This document shows positions 16,947 to 25,129 of a DNA stretch of 64,000 nt, one piece after another. Location of the stretch: the NCBI RefSeq assembly GCF_900113335.1, contig NZ_FOOX01000022.1:1-64000 (forward strand). Reading direction: 5' to 3'. The notes beneath the pieces are model-generated. The model searched no databases. It was not told the origin of the DNA and saw only the letters and a program-made list of their open reading frames with translations. Positions within the stretch are counted from its first letter, which is position 1. Each line of letters begins with the position of its first letter. The position numbers and the translations under genes are program-made. This stretch comes from Desulfotruncus arcticus DSM 17038. Lineage in GTDB: Bacteria > Bacillota > Desulfotomaculia > Desulfotomaculales > Desulfallaceae.

Positions 16947-19427
16947 ATGTCCTGTTGTTGTACATTAAGCCCGCAGGAAGAAAGAATTTTAAATGAAAAG
17001 CTGAGTCAGGCGGAAATGCAAAAGGGTAGAGAAAGAGTATGCCGTATTTTAAATAGCTTTAAAGGTGATGTACCCCGGATTAGCGTGGAAAGAGCCCGTT
17101 TAATGACCGAGTCCTTTAAAGGGACGGAAGGCCAGCCGCTGGTTTTAAGATGGGCCAAAGCATTAAAGCATATTTGCGAAAACATTACTGTTTATATCGG
17201 CGATTATGATATCGTTGTTGGCCGGGCCGACGGTCACCCGGGCAGACATGGTTTGGTTTACCCTGAGTTGGATGGCGCTTTCTTGGATGTGGCCGTTGAT
17301 ATGTTGCTTAAAAGCAAAACTCCCTATAAGGTATCGGAAGATGATTTAAAGGCGATTAAGGAAGATATCGTACCATATTGGAAGGATAAAACCCTGCACG
17401 AAGTATTTGCAGCCTCAATGCCCGAGGAAACTAAAAATATTATTTATAACCCGGAAAATAACTTCTACCAACGGTACATTATTACCCAAACCGTTACTAT
17501 CAGGTCATCTTTACAGTGGATTCACGACTATGAAAAGGTTTTGCAGCGGGGTTTTAAAGACCTGAAAAGAGAAGCCCTGGAAAAATTAACGGCCCTTGAT
17601 CCCAACAACCCCAAAGATACAATTGAAAAAAGACCCTTCCTGGAAGCTGCTGTAATAGTTTGTGACGCAACCGTCATCTTATCCAGAAGGTATGCGGCAA
17701 TGGCTGCCGGCATGGCGGATAAGGAAACCGATGAACAAAGAAAAAAAGAACTTTTAGATATTGCCGCCATCTGTAACTATGTTCCGGAAAACCCCGCCCG
17801 GACGTTCCGGGAAGCTGTGCAGTCCGTATGGATGGCCCAAATTGTATCCAGATTGGAACAGAACGTCGGCGCCGTAGTGGGCAATGGACGTATGGATCAG
17901 TATTTCTATCCCTATTACAAGAAGGATATTGAAGAAGGCCGCATCAATGATGAATTTACCCTGGAACTGCTGGAGTCATTGTGGTTAAATATGGCCCAAT
18001 TCCTGAACTTAAAAGTATCTCCCGCAGGTGCCGCCTTTACCGAAGGTTATTCCCACTGGGAAGCGCTGACTGTTGGTGGTAAGACTAAAGACGGACGGGA
18101 TGCAACTAACGAATTATCTTACTTAATTCTAAGGTCTAAACGGGAATTTCCTTTAAACTATCCCGACCTGGCCGCCAGGGTACACGCCCGGACCCCGGAA
18201 AAGTTCATGCACGAAATTGCCGCTACCATTAAAGAAGGTTCAGGATTTCCCAAACTAATTAATGATGAAGAAGTAATTCCCCTGCTATTGTCCAAAGGTG
18301 CGCCTTTTGCGGATGCCAACGATTATGCTGTTTCCGGTTGCAGTGAAGTAAGGATGCCCAATCGTGACACCTTTACCAGTCCCTGCGCTTGGGTCAACCT
18401 GGGCGCCGTTTTGGAAATGGCTCTCAACGACGGTAAAATCAAGTCCTTAAACAATGAACAAATTGGCCCCCAAACCGGTGATCCCAGAGAGTTTACTTCC
18501 TTTGAAGATCTCTGGCGGGCTTACACCACCCAGCAAGAGTTTATCTTAAAGCATACCTTTATTCAGCAGTACCTGGCTGACATGATCAGATCAAAATATC
18601 TGGCAGCACCCTTTGCCTCGGTGCTCCACGATCTCTGTATGAATGATTGCAAAGATTTGTATTCCGGACCTATTGAAGGTGGCGTAAGCCTGGGCTTCTA
18701 TGATCTGCTGGGCTTCGGCACCGTAATTGATTCCCTGGCAGCTATTAAGAAGCTGGTTTTTGAGGATCAGAAACTTACCATGGCTGAATTAATTGAAGCG
18801 CTGGATGCCAACTTTGAAGGTAAAGAAGTAATCAGACAAATGCTGCTGAATGCTCCCAAGTACGGTAACAACGATATGTATGCCGACTCCATCGGCTTTA
18901 ACATTGAGTCTCACGCCATTAACTTTGCCAAACAGTACCGCACAGCTTTTGGCGGACAACTAGATGCCAGATATGTTCCGGTTACCGCCCACATACCCCT
19001 GGGTAAAATTGTGGGTGCCACTCCTAACGGCAGGAAAGCCGGCATGCCTTTGGCCGACGGCGGTGGACCTTCCCACGGCGCCGATACCAAAGGACCAAGC
19101 GCAAGCCTGCAGTCCATAGCCAATACCAAGTGCATGGGTGAAAAAGAAAGAGCGGCCCGTCTGGTTAACCTTAAACTTAGCCCTTCGACCGTTGCCGGCG
19201 ATGAAGGAACCCAAAAGTTAATTGCTCTAATGAGAACCTTCTGCGACTTAAAACTGTGGCACCTGCAGTTTAACGTAATCAACCGCGATACCCTGCTGGC
19301 TGCTCAAAAAGACCCCGAGAAATATCGCAACCTGCTGGTGCGTGTTGCCGGTTATAGTGCTTATTTTGTAGACCTTTCACCTGAATTGCAGGATGAAATT
19401 ATTGCCAGAACAGAACACAGTTTTTAA
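16947..19427 (+). CDS. Glycyl-radical sulfonate sulfite-lyase (isethionate/DHPS type)
   Basis: An 826-aa glycyl-radical enzyme cleaving a C-S bond to release sulfite. The thiyl cysteine and general base lie in SGCSEVR (C465, E467), and the radical loop is RVAGYSAYF with Gly802. From memory, isethionate lyase IslA of Bilophila uses R189, Q193, W374, C468, E470, R678 and G805. The same residues occur here with a constant shift of three: R186, Q190, W371, C465, E467, R675, G802. The aromatic residue IslA has four after R678 is Val679 here, hinting at a larger substrate such as dihydroxypropanesulfonate. AAAGGAGG precedes ATG 16947. Alternatives such as diol dehydratases lack the sulfonate-binding Arg/Gln set. 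Confidence 0.8.
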   Translation: MSCCCTLSPQEERILNEKLSQAEMQKGRERVCRILNSFKGDVPRISVERARLMTESFKGTEGQPLVLRWAKALKHICENITVYIGDYDIVVGRADGHPGRHGLVYPELDGAFLDVAVDMLLKSKTPYKVSEDDLKAIKEDIVPYWKDKTLHEVFAASMPEETKNIIYNPENNFYQRYIITQTVTIRSSLQWIHDYEKVLQRGFKDLKREALEKLTALDPNNPKDTIEKRPFLEAAVIVCDATVILSRRYAAMAAGMADKETDEQRKKELLDIAAICNYVPENPARTFREAVQSVWMAQIVSRLEQNVGAVVGNGRMDQYFYPYYKKDIEEGRINDEFTLELLESLWLNMAQFLNLKVSPAGAAFTEGYSHWEALTVGGKTKDGRDATNELSYLILRSKREFPLNYPDLAARVHARTPEKFMHEIAATIKEGSGFPKLINDEEVIPLLLSKGAPFADANDYAVSGCSEVRMPNRDTFTSPCAWVNLGAVLEMALNDGKIKSLNNEQIGPQTGDPREFTSFEDLWRAYTTQQEFILKHTFIQQYLADMIRSKYLAAPFASVLHDLCMNDCKDLYSGPIEGGVSLGFYDLLGFGTVIDSLAAIKKLVFEDQKLTMAELIEALDANFEGKEVIRQMLLNAPKYGNNDMYADSIGFNIESHAINFAKQYRTAFGGQLDARYVPVTAHIPLGKIVGATPNGRKAGMPLADGGGPSHGADTKGPSASLQSIANTKCMGEKERAARLVNLKLSPSTVAGDEGTQKLIALMRTFCDLKLWHLQFNVINRDTLLAAQKDPEKYRNLLVRVAGYSAYFVDLSPELQDEIIARTEHSF

Positions 19428-19454
19428 ACGCACTCCATTTAGTTCAAAGGATCA

Positions 19455-19481
19455 AAGTCCTGCTCATTTAGGGCAGGACTT
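19455..19481 (+). terminator. Attenuating hairpin between lyase and activase genes
   Basis: AAGTCCTGC (19455-19463) pairs perfectly with GCAGGACTT (19473-19481), followed by a weak pyrimidine run. It may lower activase expression relative to the lyase, which is needed in large amounts. Confidence 0.55.
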
Positions 19482-19517
19482 GCTCCTTATTCTTTCAACA
19501 GAGCAGAGGAGAGTATT

Positions 19518-20417
19518 ATGACACACAAGGATGCGGGTCTTGTTTTCAATATACAACAGTTTTCAGTTCACGATGGTCCCGGTATTCGAACCATTGTTTT
19601 TTTTAAAGGTTGTCCTTTAAGATGCCAATGGTGTGCCAATCCTGAATCTCAAAATCAAAACACCGAACTATCCTTTAATTACAATAAATGTATTGGTACC
19701 AAGGAGTGCGCACTGTGCATTAAGGCCTGCCCGGAAGAAGCCATAGCGGAGTCGGGCGATAACAGCATCAAGATCAACCGGGAACTATGCGTTAATTGTA
19801 ATATTTGTGCCGGAGTATGCCCCGCAAAGGCGCTGGAGATTTTTGGTAGATTTATGACCGTCAATGAAGTGTTAAAGATTGTGGAAGAGGACAGTGTGTT
19901 TTATTCAAGATCCGGCGGCGGTATAACACTAAGTGGCGGAGAGCCGCTAATGCAGGCTGATTTTGCCTGGCAATTGCTTAAGGAAGCAAAAAGCAGGGGG
20001 ATCAACACGGCTATCGAAACTTGCGGCTATGCTAATTGGGATAACGCCAAAAAGGTATTTAAATATGTAAATACAGTATTTTACGACATTAAGTGTTTAG
20101 ATGCAGATAAACATAAGCAGTTCACTAGTGTTTCCAATAAAATCATTCTTGATAACCTTGAAAAACTGTGCCGGGAATTTCCCCATATCCCGGTTATTGT
20201 AAGAACGCCGGTTATTCCGGGCTTTAACGATGGTGCTGAGGATATCATAGCCATCCGGGATTATATCAAGAATATACCCAATATAAGCTATGAGCTTTTG
20301 GCTTACCACCGCTTCGGTGAATCCAAGTATCCTTACCTCGGAAGAGATTATTTGTTTAAAGATGCTGAGCCACTTTCACAAGAACGGATTAAACAGCTTA
20401 AGGCAATTGTTGAATGA
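19518..20417 (+). CDS. Glycyl-radical enzyme activating enzyme
   Basis: A 299-aa radical-SAM activase that installs the glycyl radical on the preceding lyase. The SAM cluster motif is GCPLRCQWC (C32, C36, C39; CX3CX2C). A ferredoxin-like insert with two [4Fe-4S] sites follows: C58, C64, C67, C71 and C91, C94, C97, C101, normal for activases of diol dehydratase, CutC and IslA type. LSGGEPLMQ is the SAM-binding GGE motif. It lies 90 bases after the lyase. GCAGAGGAG precedes ATG 19518. Substrate choice follows from the neighbour, not from its own sequence. Confidence 0.9.
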   Translation: MTHKDAGLVFNIQQFSVHDGPGIRTIVFFKGCPLRCQWCANPESQNQNTELSFNYNKCIGTKECALCIKACPEEAIAESGDNSIKINRELCVNCNICAGVCPAKALEIFGRFMTVNEVLKIVEEDSVFYSRSGGGITLSGGEPLMQADFAWQLLKEAKSRGINTAIETCGYANWDNAKKVFKYVNTVFYDIKCLDADKHKQFTSVSNKIILDNLEKLCREFPHIPVIVRTPVIPGFNDGAEDIIAIRDYIKNIPNISYELLAYHRFGESKYPYLGRDYLFKDAEPLSQERIKQLKAIVE

Positions 20418-20443
20418 ACAATAAGCAGGTAAGATGGACCTAT

Positions 20444-20470
20444 GCCCCGGACATTCCAATGCTCCGGGGC
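20444..20470 (+). terminator. Terminator of the sulfonate-lyase operon
   Basis: GCCCCGGA (20444-20451) pairs with TCCGGGGC (20463-20470) around a 11-base loop, about 25 bases past the activase stop. There is no T-run, so it may be Rho-assisted or only a pause. Confidence 0.5.
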
Positions 20471-20596
20471 ACAGCATTTGATATTGAATGCAAATTGTGA
20501 AATTTGCGTTACAGATCATTACCATTTAGTTTATTGATTACATAAGTATTGAGGATGCAATTAAAGAAATGGCGGGATTAAACAGCTCATTGGTAA

Positions 20597-20651
20597 ACTT
20601 TCTTTTCAAAGGAGATATGGCTGAACTTGCCAGGGGGATAGGGGCTTATTT
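20597..20651 (+). repeat. Orphan copy of the remnant at 318-371
   Basis: About 55 bases match 318-371 with six or so mismatches, including GGAGATATGGCTGAACTTGC. Read in frame it gives the same GDMAELARG peptide. No longer gene surrounds it, so this is a tiny scar of the family found at the left edge of the window. Confidence 0.65.
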
Positions 20652-20697
20652 ATAATTAAAATTGTAGATGAGACGAGTTAATTTAAGAGGAGAGATA

Positions 20698-22074
20698 ATG
20701 ATGAGCATGGCAATTCCTGTTAAACAAGCATCCTTTGATTTAAACATGGCCATTGAGTATCTGACCCAAAATAACGGCCTGGTTAAAGTAGGCAGTGAAG
20801 TTGACATTTATCAGGAGCTGGCCGGAGTGGCCAAATGTTTTGAAGGGCGCCAAACGGTACTCTTTGAACGGGTGAAAGGTCAGGATTATCCCGTGTTTAC
20901 CGGCCTTTACTGGAACCGTGAGCTATTGGCCGGTTTGTTTGGCTGTGATGGCCGGCGGCTGCCTTTTTTGCTGCGGGACGCGGTGCAAGCATGGCAGCAG
21001 TCCCCAATTCATCCGGTGGTGGTTGATCGGGGACCCGCCAATAAAGTGGTTGAGCCGGTTGTAGATTTAACCGGACTTCCGGTGCCGGTGCACGCTTTGC
21101 AAGATGGAGGGGCATATTTTACCTGCAGCGTGGTTATCGCCAAAGATCCGGATACCGGTGTGCGTAATGCCTCGGTCAACCGGATCATGGTCACAGGGAA
21201 AAACCGGCTGGCTATGCTGATGGATGTGGGTCGCCACCTGCGCCATTACTATGAGCGGGCTGAAAAGGCCGGCAAACCGTTGGAAATAACTATCTCCAAC
21301 GGAGTGGACCCCACGGTTTATATGGCGGCGGTGGTTCCTGCCGCATCGGCGCCTATTGATAAGGACGAACTGGGGATAGCCAGTCACCTGCTGGGCCGCC
21401 CGCTTGAACTGCTGCGGTCACAGATTGTGGCTGTTGAGGGAGTGGCTAACGCTCAGTTTGTCATAGAAGGTGAAATCTTGCCCGGGGTGCGGGAACCGGA
21501 AGGGCCTTTTGCCGAGGTTACCGGTTATTATGCAGAGCGGGCGCCCCGCTGGGTGGTCAACGTAAAAGCCGTTACCAGGCGAAAAAAGCCTGTGTTTCAT
21601 ACATTGATGCCCGGCAAAGAGGTTTTTAACTCGGTGGGTATTATGGGCGAGGCCAATATTTTTGACATGGTCTCCCGCCAGGTGCCGGGTGTTCAGGGGG
21701 TGCATCTGACCACCGGCGGGTGTGGTTTTTACCATGCGGTGGTGCAAATTGCCAAGCAAAGGGAAGGCATGCAGCGCAATGCCATCCTGGCTACCTTCGC
21801 TGCGTTCCCTTCACTGAAACAGGTTACTGTGGTGGACGAAGACGTGAATATTTACGATCCTGACGAAGTGGAATGGGCTATGGCCACCCGCTTTCGCGCC
21901 GACAAGGATATCCTGGTTATACCGGATGCTTTCGGGCACGAGCTTAACCCCTGCACTCGGGACGGCCTGACGGCCAAAGCGGGCTTTGACGCTACGACTC
22001 CGTATCCCCGCCCGGACGGCTTTACCAGGGTGAGTGTCAAACCGGTAAATATAAAGGATTACCATATCGAATAA
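20698..22074 (+). CDS. UbiD-family prenylated-FMN decarboxylase
   Basis: A 458-aa member of the UbiD family, which reversibly decarboxylates aromatic or alpha,beta-unsaturated acids with prenylated FMN. ASVNRIMVTGKNRLA carries the catalytic arginine strand and REPEGPFAEVTGYY the two acidic partners, giving the R-E-E set. NSVGIMGEANIF and the C-terminal FDATTPYPRPDGF are further family blocks. AAGAGGAG sets the start at ATG 20698, ten codons inside the longest frame. It has its own terminator and no UbiX prenyltransferase nearby, so cofactor must come from elsewhere. Its place between two sulfonate modules is suggestive, but no sulfonate substrate is known for the family. Confidence 0.85.
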   Translation: MMSMAIPVKQASFDLNMAIEYLTQNNGLVKVGSEVDIYQELAGVAKCFEGRQTVLFERVKGQDYPVFTGLYWNRELLAGLFGCDGRRLPFLLRDAVQAWQQSPIHPVVVDRGPANKVVEPVVDLTGLPVPVHALQDGGAYFTCSVVIAKDPDTGVRNASVNRIMVTGKNRLAMLMDVGRHLRHYYERAEKAGKPLEITISNGVDPTVYMAAVVPAASAPIDKDELGIASHLLGRPLELLRSQIVAVEGVANAQFVIEGEILPGVREPEGPFAEVTGYYAERAPRWVVNVKAVTRRKKPVFHTLMPGKEVFNSVGIMGEANIFDMVSRQVPGVQGVHLTTGGCGFYHAVVQIAKQREGMQRNAILATFAAFPSLKQVTVVDEDVNIYDPDEVEWAMATRFRADKDILVIPDAFGHELNPCTRDGLTAKAGFDATTPYPRPDGFTRVSVKPVNIKDYHIE

Positions 22075-22137
22075 TCTGTTTGGCAGCCGCCTAACAGCTA
22101 AGGCCATATTTCTCTTGAATTACTTTCGGAAAAAGAA

Positions 22138-22174
22138 AACAGCCGGGCGATCCGCGTGGGATCTCCCGGCTGTT
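22138..22174. terminator. Strong terminator after the UbiD gene
   Basis: AACAGCCGGG (22138-22147) pairs with CCCGGCTGTT (22165-22174), with an inner GATCC/GGATC stem, followed by CGTTTC. Mirror A-residues upstream make it possibly bidirectional. Confidence 0.8.
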
Positions 22175-22399
22175 CGTTTCACGACATTTCCGTGCAGATA
22201 TGTTTATAGGTTTTCAAAGGTTGGCTCTTAACTATCACAATATCTTCTTTGCCTATACCATATCGGGACTTTTGGGTCTCATCCACAAACCCTACCAAAT
22301 CTGATAATTTTCTCTAGTGCTTCACTTGCATTATCATGGTTGTTTTCATCTAGTACCTCTGGTGTAGCACATATACTAGCATATATACACCTATAAAAA

Positions 22400-22423
22400 A
22401 AACCGGGTTAAAAAACCCGGTTT
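22400..22423. terminator. Symmetric hairpin terminator
   Basis: AAACCGGGTT (22400-22409) pairs perfectly with AACCCGGTTT (22414-22423) with a short A-rich loop and A-run before it. It would terminate minus-strand transcripts best. Confidence 0.6.
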
Positions 22424-22466
22424 ATATGGAAGGAAGAGGAGGTTGTGTGCTGGTATATGTATGCTG

Positions 22467-22492
22467 TCATAGGTATGTGGTAATACCTATGA
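22467..22492. promoter_or_regulatory. Perfect 10-bp palindrome, candidate regulator site
   Basis: TCATAGGTAT (22467-22476) and ATACCTATGA (22483-22492) are exact inverted repeats around GTGGTA. On the reverse strand the core reads GGTATTACCACATACCT, 16 of 17 bases identical to GGTATAACCACATACCT at the suyAB promoter (46375-46391). TATAAT follows on the plus strand at 22493-22498. Confidence 0.65.
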
Positions 22493-22758
22493 TATAATTA
22501 TACAGCTTTCTTTTATATTGTCAATATTTATTTTTAAATCCGAGTTTGAGTAAAAACCTTATACTGGTTTTGGGAATGCATGATATAAGGCAGGATACAG
22601 GCATCTATAGATATTAACCACAGAGCACATCCCCGCAGTGGTAGGCGTGGAAAATGCCACGAAAATGATCAAATACAAGCAAGAGTTCGTTCGGCCACGT
22701 GCGTAACCTCCAAAGGATTAAACCCGTAAATAAAACAGATTAAAACTGTTAAATGTGA

Positions 22759-22820
22759 TTGACAATGTGCAAAATAAGCTTGTATAATTTGTTTGTTTAA
22801 AGGTGGTAAGACCATATACC
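22759..22820 (+). promoter_or_regulatory. slcC promoter with GGTnnnACC operator
   Basis: TTGACA (22759-22764), an 18-bp spacer and TATAAT (22783-22788) form a consensus sigma-A promoter. TGGTAAGACCA (22804-22814), continuing as TATACCC, lies just past the start site. TGGTnnnACCA is the typical operator of FadR/PdhR-type GntR repressors. Confidence 0.75.
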
Positions 22821-22920
22821 CATAACAACATACCTAAGACAACATACATTGATAAAATTCAATTATGAAATTGTATATTTAATGGTCTAATCAATAAATT
22901 TGTAAATGAGAGGCGACCTA

Positions 22921-23865
22921 ATGAAAACAGTAATAACTGAATTAAATTGGGCCAAGGGTAATGAAATATTAACTAAGGTGGGTGAAATCATTTATGATCC
23001 GGACTTGTGGAAAAAACAGGATTTACCAAAAGTAATTCAAGATGCAGATGTACTTATTGTCCGTAATCAAACTAAAGTTACCCGATTACTTTTACAATCC
23101 GCACCGGGTTTAAAAGTGATTGGCCGATTAGGGGTAGGATTGGATAATATCGATCTGCAGGCTGTAAAGGATAGGAATATAGCTTTAGTTTGTGCAAAAA
23201 ATGCAAATTCCATATCGGTGGCGGAATATGTTTTTGCTGTAATGTTTACTTTTGCAAGGCATCCTGCTGAAGCGACAGTTAGCGTTAAACAAGGGTATTG
23301 GGACCGGAAGCGCTATACTGGTGCTGAAATATATGGCAAAACACTGGGCCTTATAGGTATCGGTGAGATTGGTACAAGGATTGCGATAAGGGCTAATGCG
23401 TTTGGTATGAATATTATAGGATATGATCCATTTCTGCCTCCTTATGAATTAGCAACTTCTGATTTTGGGGTTAAATTGGCCAGTTTGGAAGAGGTAATCA
23501 GTTGTTCAGATTTTATTAGCCTTCATGTTCCTTTAAATAAATCGACCAGGTACTTAATAAATAAACAAGTCTTAAAGTTAGCTAAACCTACCGCAATTAT
23601 TATAAATTCGGCCAGGGGTGGGGTAATTGACGAGAAGGCTCTTTACGAAGCACTTGTCTCCGGAAAATTGGCAGGTGCCGCCTTGGATGTGCTTGAACGT
23701 GAGCCGCCGCTTGATTCGTCTCTGCTTGAGCTGAATAATATTATACTTACGCCTCATATTGCCGGGCTCACGGAAGAGTCTCAAATCAAAACTTCAGTAA
23801 TGGTGGCCAGAGAGGTAATAAAAGTACTCAACGGCGAGCCGTCAAGTTGCTTGGTTAATATGTGA
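22921..23865 (+). CDS. slcC: D-2-hydroxyacid dehydrogenase, probable (S)-sulfolactate dehydrogenase
   Basis: A 314-aa NAD-dependent member of the D-isomer-specific 2-hydroxyacid dehydrogenase family. The Rossmann loop is GLIGIGEIGTRIA. The catalytic trio is present: Arg in NSARGGVID, Glu in LEREPP and His in LTPHIAGLT. In Chromohalobacter the enzyme SlcC of this family oxidises (S)-sulfolactate to sulfopyruvate, working with ComC to turn it into the (R) form. The ComC-like gene follows after 39 bases, as expected for that pair. GAGAGG sets ATG 22921 rather than ATG 22906. D-lactate, phosphoglycerate or malate would be the alternatives; context decides. Confidence 0.7.
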   Translation: MKTVITELNWAKGNEILTKVGEIIYDPDLWKKQDLPKVIQDADVLIVRNQTKVTRLLLQSAPGLKVIGRLGVGLDNIDLQAVKDRNIALVCAKNANSISVAEYVFAVMFTFARHPAEATVSVKQGYWDRKRYTGAEIYGKTLGLIGIGEIGTRIAIRANAFGMNIIGYDPFLPPYELATSDFGVKLASLEEVISCSDFISLHVPLNKSTRYLINKQVLKLAKPTAIIINSARGGVIDEKALYEALVSGKLAGAALDVLEREPPLDSSLLELNNIILTPHIAGLTEESQIKTSVMVAREVIKVLNGEPSSCLVNM

Positions 23866-23904
23866 AGGATTCTATCGGTAGAAACTTAAGGAGAAGTTTA
23901 GTTT

Positions 23905-24951
23905 ATGAAATATAATATTGCAGCGATAGATTTAAAAAACTTTTGTTTAAACCTATTAAAGGGAGCAGGTGTTTCCTCAAAAGATGCTGAAATTGTGGCC
24001 GGCGTTCTGGTGGATACCAGTCTTGACGGTATTGACACCCATGGAATTAGTCGTCTACCTGTCTACCTTACAAGGTTACAAAGTGGCCGTATAAATCCCC
24101 GTCCGAATATAAAGTTCATACGCACAGCTCATTCTGTGTTTTTGCTGGATGGAAATAACGGATTAGGTCAGCTGGTGTCTGTGCGGGCAATGGAAAAAGC
24201 TATCGAAACAGCTATGGAAGCTGGCTTTGGAGTGGTGTCGGCCCGGCATAGCAATCATTTTGGTGCCGCCACATATTATTGTAAAATGGCTGCGCATGCC
24301 GGTATGATTGGCATCGCTATTACCAATTCTCCCCCTGGCATTCCACCTTGGGGTGGTAGAAAACCATATTTGGGAACCAACCCAATTTCATTTGGTTTTC
24401 CTCGCGACGGTCAGCCGGTTATAGTTGACATGTCGTCCAGTAACGTGGCCAGGGGGAATATTATTCTGGCAGCCAAAGAAAACCGTCCTATACCCGAGGG
24501 ATGGGCTATTGATGCTGATGGTAATCCAACAACGGATGCTCAAAAAGCTTTGAAAGGAGCAGTACTTCCTGTTGGTGGCCCAAAAGGGTACGCTTTGGCT
24601 TTGGCTGTGGAAATATTGTCGGGTGTAGTTAGCGGCGCAGCTTATGGTGAGCATGTGGGGTGGATTTACGATGATAGCCAGGAGCCGGTAAATATTGGCC
24701 ATTTTTTTATGGCCATGAATATTGAGTCTTTTATGCCGAAGGATGAATATCTCAATCGCATGGAACACTTGATAGCTGAAATAAAAGCCGTTCCCAGGGC
24801 AAAAGGCTATGATCATATATTACTGCCGGGAGAGCGAAAGAATATAAAAGCCGGTCAAAGATTAAAGGAAGGTATTCCTATTGGTGCTGTTTTATTAAAC
24901 GAGCTTAACGAGATAGCTGCTTCCCTTGGTATTGAAAAACTTACACTTTAG
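23905..24951 (+). CDS. comC: Ldh2-family dehydrogenase, probable (R)-sulfolactate dehydrogenase
   Basis: A 348-aa NAD(P)H-dependent malate/lactate/sulfolactate dehydrogenase. GIDTHGISRLPVYL, VSARHSNHFGAA with the catalytic His, and YLGTNPISFGFP are the family blocks. ComC reduces sulfopyruvate to (R)-sulfolactate, the only enantiomer that SuyAB accepts. It is co-transcribed with the SlcC-like gene, so together they would racemise sulfolactate through sulfopyruvate. A paralogue at 42309 shares the motifs. AAGGAGAA precedes ATG 23905. Confidence 0.7.
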   Translation: MKYNIAAIDLKNFCLNLLKGAGVSSKDAEIVAGVLVDTSLDGIDTHGISRLPVYLTRLQSGRINPRPNIKFIRTAHSVFLLDGNNGLGQLVSVRAMEKAIETAMEAGFGVVSARHSNHFGAATYYCKMAAHAGMIGIAITNSPPGIPPWGGRKPYLGTNPISFGFPRDGQPVIVDMSSSNVARGNIILAAKENRPIPEGWAIDADGNPTTDAQKALKGAVLPVGGPKGYALALAVEILSGVVSGAAYGEHVGWIYDDSQEPVNIGHFFMAMNIESFMPKDEYLNRMEHLIAEIKAVPRAKGYDHILLPGERKNIKAGQRLKEGIPIGAVLLNELNEIAASLGIEKLTL

Positions 24952-25129
24952 GTTTATACATAAAAATATTTATAAAGGGATTAAGGAGCAAAGCTATAGA
25001 TTCAATGAGTTATGGTTTTGCTTATAGATACTGTGAAAATAAGAATCAAAATTAAACCATAATTGTGGTAAATATTACCATGATGTGGTTTATGAGAATG
25101 TTATAAAAAAAGGGGGGTACATAATTTTT

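Larger units (their letters stand above)
22175..22758. other. Long intergenic region upstream of slcC
   Basis: The region holds a second hairpin (22400-22423) and a palindrome (22467-22492), described separately. A short frame at about 22624-22700 reads IPAVVGVENATKMIKYKQEF before a stop; it looks like a scrap of lost coding sequence of unknown origin. No intact gene. Confidence 0.4.

Noticed and set aside
16947..19427. Glycyl-radical enzyme as arylacetate decarboxylase, linked to the UbiD gene
   Set aside because: The GCxE motif and the Arg/Gln/Arg set fit eliminating sulfonate lyases; decarboxylases of this superfamily have extra small Fe-S subunits, absent here.
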